Shown here piece by piece: positions 1-4,217 of a DNA stretch of 5,614 nt. Below the pieces are notes generated by a model. It did not search any database, was not told the DNA's origin, and saw only the letters and a list, made by a program, of their open reading frames with translations. Positions within the stretch are counted from its first letter, which is position 1; every line of letters begins with the position of its first letter. A program made the position numbers and the translations under genes. The stretch spans positions 1-5,614 of the forward strand of contig JBFFNE010000127.1 in assembly GCA_041563315.1 (NCBI GenBank), given 5' to 3'. The stretch is from JBFEYJ01 sp041563315. GTDB taxonomy: Bacteria; Pseudomonadota; Gammaproteobacteria; Thiohalomonadales; Thiohalomonadaceae.

Positions 1-266
1 ACATCGGTCCAGCCTTCAGCCTGCTCCCTGTCAACATACAGCACCACATGGTAGTGATTGGACATCACCGCATAGGCGCAGATATTGAGGGCAAAGACCT
101 TGGCGAGAGAGGACATGCGCTCTTTTACCCACTGACGGCGGTGTTCGAAGCTTTGACCGGTATGATTATCTTCACCGCAGAGGTAAGCGCGGCGGACGCA
201 GCGGGAAACGCAGTGGTAGTAGGGAGTCGCTTCCAGTGAAACCTGGACTTTCCTTGGCTTTGGCAT
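1..266 (-). CDS. REP-associated Y1 (HUH) transposase, N-terminal part, cut by window edge
   Basis: Reading the minus strand from an ATG at 266-264 gives 88 residues beginning MPKPRKVQVSLEATPYYHC and running off the left edge. Y1 transposases (IS200/IS605 relatives, including RAYTs) cut and join single-stranded DNA using a His-hydrophobic-His pair and one catalytic tyrosine. The HUH motif is visible as H71-Y72-H73 in the context VMSNHYHVVL, preceded by the family's usual N-terminal 'YYHCVSRCVRRAYLCGEDN' block. The start is supported by AAGGAG seven bases upstream (minus strand). The tyrosine-bearing C-terminal half lies outside the window, so it cannot be seen whether the gene is intact. A second copy of this family, in the same orientation, lies at 3421-3948, so the cassette array sits between two relatives. 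Family assignment is confident; exact RAYT subgroup is not. Confidence 0.88.
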   Translation of the reverse strand, partial: MPKPRKVQVSLEATPYYHCVSRCVRRAYLCGEDNHTGQSFEHRRQWVKERMSSLAKVFALNICAYAVMSNHYHVVLYVDREQAEGWTD

Positions 267-359
267 GATATCGCTCCTTGATATCCATTTGTTGAACTCA
301 GAGATTGACAGGAAACAACTTGGCTGGCAAGTTTGGGGTGGGTGTCCGGGTAGTTATTC
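267..359. mobile_element. 5' flank and probable end of the left RAYT element
   Basis: This is the non-coding stretch between the transposase start and the first attC-like site. It holds the ribosome binding site (AAGGAG on the minus strand) close to the gene. Further out is a GC-rich block, GGTGGGTGTCCGGGTA (337-352), whose core GGTGGGTGTC occurs inverted at 3256-3265, on the far side of the array. The attC sequence resumes at about 360. That the element ends near 352-359 is inferred from where attC similarity starts, not from a defined terminal repeat. Confidence 0.4.
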
Positions 360-458
360 AAGGCGCTCAACCGGACGCCAAAAGCGGGGGGGGAGGGAGT
401 TCCGGGCGCTTTTGGTTCCCGACGCTGCGCTCCGTCGCCGGTTACCTCAGCGTTATGT
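360..458 (+). other. attC-like site 0 (5' border of cassette 1), R'' half lost
   Basis: An imperfect palindrome typical of integron attC sites. The left arm AAGGCGCTCAACCGG then CCAAAAGCG faces the right arm CGCTTTTGG then CGCCGGTTACCTCAGC, ending in the R' core GTTATGT (452-458), where integrase would cut between G452 and T453. An extra self-complementary block (GACGCTGCGCTCCGTC, 421-436) lies on the right arm. The expected R'' core (about ACATAAC or similar, just before AAGG) is absent; instead the sequence reads AGTTATTC, which joins the transposase flank. I infer that the site has been truncated at its left end. The apical part carries a G-rich run (386-406). Confidence 0.75.
386..406 (+). 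other. Candidate G-quadruplex in the apical loop of attC 0
   Basis: Four G runs of three or more (386-388, 390-392, 395-397, 404-406) with loops of 1, 2 and 6 bases fit the usual G3+N1-7 pattern. They lie between the AAAAGCG and CGCTTTT arms of the attC palindrome, so they would be in the unpaired tip if the site folded. Only the pattern is seen; formation is not shown. The G8 tract (386-393) is also prone to slippage and sequencing error. Confidence 0.35.
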
Positions 459-463
459 GTGAA

Positions 464-468
464 AAGGA
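464..468 (+). promoter_or_regulatory. Ribosome binding site for the cassette 1 gene
   Basis: AAGGA ends three bases before the ATG at 472. The whole leader from the cassette border is only 19 bases, so there is no room for a dedicated promoter; transcription must come from upstream. Confidence 0.6.
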
Positions 469-471
469 ATT

Positions 472-810
472 ATGAAGCAATTACCAAAAGACATTGAAGT
501 AGAAATCGAATTCTTGCGTCACGAACATGGTGGCAGAGGAAAGCCCGCATTCTCTGGCTATCGTCCTCAGTTCTTCTATAACGGAAACGACTGGGACGCT
601 GTTCATGAATATATTGGTGCTGAGGCAGTAGAGCCCGGTGGGAAAGTAAAAGCATATATTGCGTTTCTTTCTCCTCAAGAGCATGAGGGGGAAGTTTATC
701 CCTTTATGCCATTTTTGGTGAGGGAAGGTAATCGAGTAGTTGGGTTTGGTACAGTTATTAAAGTATTAGATTTGCCAAAATCGGCTGCGCGAATGAGAGG
801 AAACACATAA
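472..810 (+). CDS. Free-standing EF-Tu domain III-like protein (cassette 1)
   Basis: A 112-residue protein that matches the C-terminal beta-barrel (domain III) of elongation factor Tu almost end to end. Visible hallmarks are IEVEIEFL at 8-15, the block GGRGKPAFSGYRPQF at 20-34 (EF-Tu has GGR-TPFFxGYRPQF-like sequence here), the central PGGKVKAYIAFLSP at 55-68, and REGNRVVGFGTVIKVL at 84-99 (EF-Tu: REGGRTVGAGVV-K). There is no GTPase domain (no G1-G4 motifs) and no domain II, and the gene starts and stops cleanly, so this is not an EF-Tu fragment but a small separate protein. In EF-Tu this domain contacts the aminoacyl-tRNA T stem, EF-Ts and the elfamycin site. Its role alone is unknown; decoy, regulator or target-protection roles are speculation. 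The stop codon TAA (808-810) lies within the attC core ACATAAC. Confidence 0.82.
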   Translation: MKQLPKDIEVEIEFLRHEHGGRGKPAFSGYRPQFFYNGNDWDAVHEYIGAEAVEPGGKVKAYIAFLSPQEHEGEVYPFMPFLVREGNRVVGFGTVIKVLDLPKSAARMRGNT

Positions 811-874
811 CAATGCCATCAAATCCGACGCTGAACATTGCGCGGAGCCTCTCGGCTTAGCTTGGTCGTTAGCT
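805..874 (+). other. attC-like site 1 (between cassettes 1 and 2)
   Basis: R'' ACATAAC (805-811) and R' GTTAGCT (868-874) bracket about 70 bp with imperfect arms: CCATCAAATCCGA on the left against TCGGCTTAGCTTGG on the right. R'' is the exact reverse complement of the first bases of cassette 1 (GTTATGT at 452-458), which is the strongest evidence for real cassette structure. The cut point would be after G868. R'' overlaps the stop codon of the upstream gene. Confidence 0.78.
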
Positions 875-884
875 GTAAAAGCCA

Positions 885-1324
885 ATGAACAAAGACCAAG
901 CTAAATACTTCATGAGAGAAGCGATCGCTGACGGAAGGAAGGCACTTGGCAAGTGCAGCCCCAACCCTCCTGTTGGTTGTGTTTTGGTAAAAGAAGGGGG
1001 GTATTTCAGGAGGTCACACCAATGAACCAGGCCAGCCGCATGCTGAAGCTATGGCACTATCCAAAGTGAACGGAACACTAGAAGACGTAGTGGTATTTGT
1101 AACCCTAGAGCCTTGTTCGTTTTATGGGCGTACACCGTCTTGTGCTCAAGAACTAGTGAAGCGTGGTATACAGGAAGTATATGTCGGAATGATAAATTCA
1201 CACCCAAAGAATCAAGGTCCGGGAATCGCAATTCTTAGGGAGGCAGGGATTTTCGGTACATCTGGGTATCTTTGAAAGGGAAGTGAAAAATGATCTTGGA
1301 CCTCATTTGCAATGTCACAGCTAA
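885..1324 (+). pseudogene. Stand-alone RibD-type zinc deaminase, two +1 frameshifts (cassette 2)
   Basis: Joined across two shifts, this encodes about 145 residues that resemble the N-terminal deaminase domain of RibD, the riboflavin-pathway enzyme that deaminates a pyrimidine intermediate; the reductase domain is absent. The first frame (ATG 885, stop TGA 1023-1025) gives MNKDQAKYFMREAIADGRKA and SPNPPVGCVLVKEGG. The second frame holds the zinc/catalytic motif PHAEAMAL and the paired cysteines PCSFYGRTPSC, then VKRGIQEVYVGM. The third frame gives VHLGIFEREVKNDLGPHL and stops at TAA 1322-1324. Deleting one G from G6 (996-1001) and one T from T4 (1250-1253) restores a single frame. The stop falls exactly inside the attC core AGCTAAC, showing that the three-part reading is right. 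Either the gene is decaying or both indels are sequencing errors. Full RibD is about 360 residues, so a riboflavin role is doubtful; another nucleobase-like or antibiotic substrate is possible. Confidence 0.85.
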
Positions 1325-1406
1325 CAAGGCAATTTCACGCGGACGTCAAAAAGCGTCTTTCTTTCCTCACTATGCTTTTTGCCTCCGGTGAATTGCAACG
1401 TTCGAC
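1319..1406 (+). other. attC-like site 2 (between cassettes 2 and 3)
   Basis: The best-formed site in the array. R'' AGCTAAC (1319-1325) is the exact reverse complement of the start of cassette 2 (GTTAGCT, 868-874). The left arm AAGGCAATTTCACG then TCAAAAAGC pairs with the right arm GCTTTTTGCCTCCGG then TGAATTGC, leading to R' GTTCGAC (1400-1406). The cut point would be after G1400. The apical region is 'GTCTTTCTTTCCTCACTAT', pyrimidine-rich. Confidence 0.85.
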
Positions 1407-1415
1407 AGCAAAGGA

Positions 1416-1808
1416 ATGACATTGAATATCGACCACGTAGCGCTTAATGCGGTTTCCCTGGAAAAAGAGATTCAGTTTTTCGTCGAATTTCTTGGGCTCC
1501 AACTTCTGCAGCAATGGGAGTCGCCCCGACAGGCGTATGTCGGATCCAAAGATGGAGCGGTAATTGGGCTAATAGAAAATTCAGATTACGATGCTTCAGT
1601 ATTTACGATGGCGCACCTAGCCCTGACTGTGCCTGAGTCGGAGTTTGATGGTTGGGTGAGAAAAATTTACGAATCAAATTTTCCTGTCGTGGCAGGACCG
1701 AAGGCGCAAAGAGGCGGAAAAACTATTCTCTTTCGCACTCCAAGCAAGAACATTGTTGAACTCTGTTATCCCGAAGCCCGGAAAACAATTGATCAACAAA
1801 CATATTAG
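1416..1808 (+). CDS. VOC (glyoxalase/bleomycin-resistance fold) protein (cassette 3)
   Basis: A 130-residue protein with the two-module beta-alpha-beta-beta-beta pattern of the vicinal oxygen chelate superfamily, whose members include glyoxalase I, extradiol dioxygenases, fosfomycin-modifying enzymes and bleomycin-binding proteins. Module 1 opens with NIDHVALNA (H7) and reaches GLIEN (E54); module 2 opens with TMAHLALTV (H67) and ends with KNIVELCYP (E115). These are the four positions where VOC metalloenzymes usually place metal ligands, so a metal-dependent enzyme is plausible, substrate unknown. Start choice is uncertain: AAAGGA directly abuts the ATG at 1416, which is too close, while a TTG at 1422 (second methionine-like start, giving LNIDHVAL) has a 6-base spacer and matches where the family usually begins. 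The gene is intact and ends 2 bases before the attC 3 core. Confidence 0.83.
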   Translation: MTLNIDHVALNAVSLEKEIQFFVEFLGLQLLQQWESPRQAYVGSKDGAVIGLIENSDYDASVFTMAHLALTVPESEFDGWVRKIYESNFPVVAGPKAQRGGKTILFRTPSKNIVELCYPEARKTIDQQTY

Positions 1809-1810
1809 CC

Positions 1811-1876
1811 GAGCAACGTGCTCCAGCTGACGTCAGGCCGCGACACGGTTTCCTCGGCTGAGCGCTTGCGTTATCC
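1811..1876 (+). other. attC-like site 3, degenerate (between cassettes 3 and 4)
   Basis: Candidate R'' GAGCAAC (1811-1817) and R' GTTATCC (1870-1876), about 66 bp. The left part GCTCCAGCTGA faces the right part TCGGCTGAGCGC, a fair attC stem. The R'' matches the expected complement of cassette 3's start (GTCGAAC) at only four of seven bases. Competing hairpins overlap: GAGCA/TGCTC (1811-1823), the palindrome CTGACGTCAG (1827-1836), and AGCCGAG/CTCGGCT (1807-1813 with 1853-1859). Position and spacing fit an attC better than a terminator, since there is no T tract. Confidence 0.6.
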
Positions 1877-1890
1877 ATCTAAAATAACAC

Positions 1891-1894
1891 AGGG
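1891..1894 (+). promoter_or_regulatory. Weak ribosome binding site for the FAD monooxygenase
   Basis: AGGG lies eight bases before the ATG at 1903 and supports that start, which also places the first residues directly at the nucleotide-binding strand (MKIAILGGG). Confidence 0.4.
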
Positions 1895-1902
1895 TCGATG
1901 AT

Positions 1903-3072
1903 ATGAAGATTGCCATACTTGGAGGTGGCGTTGCTGGTGTCAGTAGCGCCATTGCGTTGAAACAGGCTGGCTTTGACGTCAGTGTCTACGAAAGGCATGA
2001 ATCACCATCGAACATCGGCGCTGGTATTGTCGTCTGGCCAAACGCCGCGTTTGTGCTGGAGCAACTCGGGGTATTGAACGAAATCAAAGCCGCTTCCGGT
2101 TATCCCACCAGAATGCGCCGCATATCGAGCACCAATGAAGATTTAGGGGTCGTTGATATTGAGCTCATAAGCCGTCACATGGGTTATCCCTCTCTTTCCA
2201 TACTTAGGAGCGATTTTCAGAATATCCTGATATCGAAACTGGAATCCATTGGTGTAGTAATCCAGTACACGCATAGCGTAACAAATATAGACACGAAGCT
2301 TCCAGGACAAGCGCGGGTTCACTTCCAGAATGGAACGAAGATCGATGCTGATGTAGTTATTGGAGCCGACGGAAGGATGGCTTCTTACGCCCGTCGATAT
2401 GTGAACGACGACAATTCACCTGTCTATCAGCGTTTCATAAATTGGATTGGCGTCTATGAGTCTGAAGAAGAACCGTTTGATGAAATCGCCGTCTCAGATT
2501 ACTGGGGTGTGGGCGAGCGCTTTGGGATTGTTCCGGTTACGAAACACAAAGCCTATTGGGCTGGCGGGATTGCCTGCTCCGAAGTTGGTCCAAGAAATCC
2601 ATCTAAATACAAAACAGAGTTACGATCTGTTTTTTCGAAGTGGCCACGAGCAGTGCAAAGAATGGTTGAGCACACGCCTATCGAACGCATCAACAAGATT
2701 TACGTACACGATCACAACCCCATCGAAACATGGCATAAACACAATCTAATCGTGGTCGGCGATGCTGCGCATGCTCCACTACCAACCTCTGGTCAAGGCG
2801 CATGTCAGGCGTTGGAAGATGCATGGCATATTACGCAGTGCTTGAAAGATAGCCCTAACGATATACAAAACGCTTTTGTCAAATTCACTGAACTGCGGTT
2901 AGAGAAAACAACGAATATCGTTATGGCGGCCCGAGGCTTTGCGGTATCGTTGTTCAATAGCGATAAAGACTTCTGTAAAACGAGAGACGAAAACAGCAAA
3001 AGGACAGATTTTTCCAAAATGGCCGCCGCGATGTCGCGTGGCTGGGCTCAGGGTTTACCGCTCAATGTATAA
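1903..3072 (+). CDS. Class A FAD-dependent monooxygenase (cassette 4)
   Basis: A 389-residue, full-length flavoprotein of the p-hydroxybenzoate-hydroxylase fold, the group that includes salicylate hydroxylase, urate hydroxylase HpxO, zeaxanthin epoxidase and the tetracycline-inactivating Tet(X). Such enzymes bind FAD and use NAD(P)H and O2 to hydroxylate a substrate, in the cytoplasm. Visible motifs are the Rossmann GGGVAG at 7-12 with the ribose-binding E30-R31 at the end of beta 2, R102 in LRSDF, the DG motif DADVVIGADG (148-157), and the GD motif VVGDAAHAPLPTSGQGACQALEDA (284-307, central part). No signal peptide or membrane segment is seen. Everything the family needs appears present, so it should be active. 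The substrate cannot be read from sequence; an aromatic or heterocyclic compound is the family norm. It is unusually large for a cassette gene. The stop TAA overlaps the putative attC 4 core. Confidence 0.9.
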   Translation: MKIAILGGGVAGVSSAIALKQAGFDVSVYERHESPSNIGAGIVVWPNAAFVLEQLGVLNEIKAASGYPTRMRRISSTNEDLGVVDIELISRHMGYPSLSILRSDFQNILISKLESIGVVIQYTHSVTNIDTKLPGQARVHFQNGTKIDADVVIGADGRMASYARRYVNDDNSPVYQRFINWIGVYESEEEPFDEIAVSDYWGVGERFGIVPVTKHKAYWAGGIACSEVGPRNPSKYKTELRSVFSKWPRAVQRMVEHTPIERINKIYVHDHNPIETWHKHNLIVVGDAAHAPLPTSGQGACQALEDAWHITQCLKDSPNDIQNAFVKFTELRLEKTTNIVMAARGFAVSLFNSDKDFCKTRDENSKRTDFSKMAAAMSRGWAQGLPLNV

Positions 3073-3153
3073 TAACGCCATCAACTCGGGCAGTGTAAAG
3101 CGGCGCGAACAACATGCACTGCTTTACAGCGCCGGTTATGGCGATTGTTGAGC
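3070..3153 (+). other. attC-like site 4 (3' border of cassette 4), core assignment uncertain
   Basis: An imperfect palindrome directly after the monooxygenase stop. GCCATCAACTCGGGCAGTGT on the left faces GCTTTACAGCGCCGGTTATG on the right; the pairs TGTAAAGC/GCTTTACA and GCCAT/ATGGC are clear. R'' TAATAAC (3070-3076) agrees with the expected GGATAAC at five of seven positions. The right core could be GTTGAGC (3147-3153, used here, fits GTTRRRY) or GTTATGG (3135-3141, a poorer consensus but better-balanced arms). The next cassette would thus start at 3148 or 3136. Confidence 0.6.
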
Positions 3154-3189
3154 ATCATGAATTCTTTGCCCGCAAAGGATTTTCTACTT

Positions 3190-3246
3190 ATGATCTTCGG
3201 CATCTTTGGTTCAAAATCACATGCATCACCTGAAATGGAATTCTAA
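3190..3246 (+). pseudogene. Truncated start of a fifth cassette gene
   Basis: After attC 4 a short frame reads MIFGIFGSKSHASPEMEF and stops at TAA 3244-3246. An AAAGGA sits 10 bases before this ATG (3174-3179); the same frame also opens at ATG 3157 without a good binding site. No family is recognised. Its position right after an attC-like site and the change to transposon-like sequence after about 3247 suggest the 5' end of a cassette gene cut off by insertion. It could equally be a chance short frame. Confidence 0.35.
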
Positions 3247-3420
3247 CGTAAACAAGACACCCACCTTAAATGCCTCGGTGTAACTTTCCGCTTTTTGTGG
3301 ATAGGAGGGGCATCAGTAATGGGATTACCTGGATGAGCGCGAAGAATGGTGAATTGTTCTGTTGGAATGAGGTTACCCCTCAGACTCGGTCTTATGGTGC
3401 AAACGAGGAAGTGAAATAAC
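3247..3420. mobile_element. 3' flank of the right RAYT element, non-coding
   Basis: Between the truncated cassette and the transposase stop. It contains GACACCCACC (3256-3265), the inverted form of the 337-346 block beside the left transposase, and CACC/GGTG flanking TTAAAT. Two small hairpins are visible: GTAAT-GGG-ATTAC (3316-3328) and TGAGG-TTACC-CCTCA (3368-3382), neither followed by a T tract. HUH elements carry subterminal hairpins, so these may belong to the element end. I see no gene here; a 28-codon frame at 3333-3419 resembles nothing. Confidence 0.35.
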
Positions 3421-3948
3421 TCAGGTCAGCAGTTCACGACATGCCGCAAGATTGGGTGTTCGTTTATAGCCCAATGACTCGCATGCCGCCTTGAGTGTAC
3501 AGGCGGTGCCGACTAGACCTTTAAAACGGCTCTCGAAGTTTTCTGCCATGTAGAGCCAATAGCGCGAGTCAATCTGCAGCTGTTCGAGCACCGGTGGCAC
3601 GTTGCCTGGAATAGCGCCACGCTTGTCTTCTCGCCGTGCTCTTCCTGTCCAGTCCACTAATTCAAGGTAGTCGCTAAGGCGAAAGGGTAACCCCTTGGGC
3701 ATCTCTTCTCTGGGATTACCGACAAAGGGCAATAGAGCCGTGGGCTGTTGTGTCGGTTCTTCGGTTACGGCAGCAATGCGTTCTTGAATTGTGGTGTAGT
3801 CTGATTCTTCAGGTGTTTCGGCCATTTTCGCTCGTATCGGATTGAGGTCGACATAGGTCATGCAAGCGGCCAGCGCTTTTTCCTCGCGCAGCGCCTGGGA
3901 CTTGAAGCGGCCTTCCCAGAACCTTCCCGTGCCGTTGTCCTCCTCGAG
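3421..3948 (-). pseudogene. RAYT-like transposase, C-terminal half only
   Basis: Minus-strand reading from about 3948 gives LEEDNGTGRFWEGRFKSQAL, then LAACMTYVDLNPIRAKMAET, and a long tail including LPFRLSDYLELVDWTGRA and YWLYMAENF, ending at TGA 3423-3421. TGRFWEGRFKSQ and YVDLNPIRA are hallmarks of Y1/RAYT transposases; the tyrosine in YVDLNPIRA is the catalytic one. The HUH half is missing: the frame hits a stop at 3972-3970, and recognisable similarity begins only near 3946. The copy is therefore dead. The ATG at 3861 is an internal methionine, not the real start. The same family's N-terminal half is at 1-266, but that is a separate copy because both point leftward and the order is wrong for one gene. 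The 3' end of the gene looks complete. Confidence 0.87.
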
Positions 3949-3975
3949 TGTTGTTAGTGTTCTGAAGCCTCACAT

Positions 3976-4033
3976 TCAGCCAAAATCCTCTAACTAATGC
4001 GTAATCAGCCAAAATCCTCTAACTAATGCGTAA
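3976..4033. repeat. Perfect 29-bp tandem duplication
   Basis: Two identical head-to-tail 29-bp units, 3976-4004 and 4005-4033, each beginning TCAGCCAAAATCCTC and ending AATGCGTAA. They lie just upstream of the breakpoint of the truncated transposase. There are only two units and no spacers, so this is not CRISPR. It may record a replication slip or target-site event when the transposase gene was truncated; source unknown. Confidence 0.95.
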
Positions 4034-4217
4034 GGGGAACCTAGTGTCGCCTGCCGATGCTCATAATTTGTCATCAAGTCATAAGCATGAATGGCTACGT
4101 TGTTGTGTATCGCTGCCTCATACAGAAAGTTTCATTCAGACCCCACTTTTTAAATAGGTATACAGTCCCCGTAATTACTTGAATAACGAGTATTTCTTTC
4201 ACGATGCCCTGCATGGC
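4034..4217. other. Intergenic region between transposase remnant and permease
   Basis: No convincing gene. The only structure I can support is the motif at 4158-4176 described separately. The region lies downstream of the leftward-reading permease, and I see no clear hairpin with T tract that would serve as its terminator. Confidence 0.4.
4158..4176 (-). repeat. Left copy of an inverted CGGGGAC-GTAT motif
   Basis: On the minus strand this reads AATTACGGGGACTGTATAC. It matches the right-edge sequence AATTCCGGGGACAGTAT (5598-5614) at 15 of 17 positions, in inverted orientation, so the two flank the permease. From memory, CGGGGACAGTATAC-type sequences accompany RAYT-family transposases; this is recollection, not a search. 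With two mismatches such a pair is close to chance expectation in a window this size, so the weight rests on the family resemblance. Confidence 0.45.

Larger units (their letters stand above)
453..3147 (+). mobile_element. Integron-type gene-cassette array, four complete cassettes, no integrase in window
   Basis: Five attC-like sites in the same orientation divide the region into cassettes of about 416 bp (453-868), 532 bp (869-1400), 470 bp (1401-1870) and 1277 bp (1871-3147), each with one plus-strand gene filling nearly all the space. The diagnostic check is that a cassette's terminal R'' must be the reverse complement of its own first bases. Cassette 1 starts G|TTATGT and ends with ACATAAC, exact. 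Cassette 2 starts G|TTAGCT and ends with AGCTAAC, exact. Cassette 3 starts G|TTCGAC with GAGCAAC (four of seven matches). Cassette 4 starts G|TTATCC with TAATAAC (five of seven). No integrase gene, attI or Pc promoter is visible, so this part is a CALIN-like array or the interior of a longer integron. Flanks on both sides are RAYT-like transposase sequence. Confidence 0.82.

Noticed and set aside
353..359. GTTATTC as the R' core of a further upstream attC
   Set aside because: No matching arm or AAC-type core upstream; the flank belongs to the transposase.
1807..1859. Hairpin after the VOC gene as a rho-independent terminator
   Set aside because: Long loop, no following T tract, and the position and GTT core fit an attC better.
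337..3265. 10-bp inverted repeat GGTGGGTGTC / GACACCCACC as proof of a composite transposon around the array
   Set aside because: A 10-bp match of this kind is expected several times by chance in 5.6 kb; kept only as a hint because of its position beside both transposases.
3333..3419. 28-codon frame MSAKNGELFCWNEV...
   Set aside because: Short, no good ribosome binding site, no recognised similarity, and within transposon flank.
1..3969. The two transposase pieces as halves of one gene split by the cassette array
   Set aside because: Both are on the minus strand, so for one gene the N-terminal piece should lie to the right of the C-terminal piece; it lies to the left.
3809..4012. Minus-strand frame running from the tandem repeat into the transposase
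   Set aside because: It reads the transposase in the wrong phase; the real frame shows TGRFWEGRFKSQ and YVDLNPIRA.
3976..4033. 29-bp repeats as a CRISPR array
   Set aside because: Only two units, directly adjacent with no spacer, and no cas genes.
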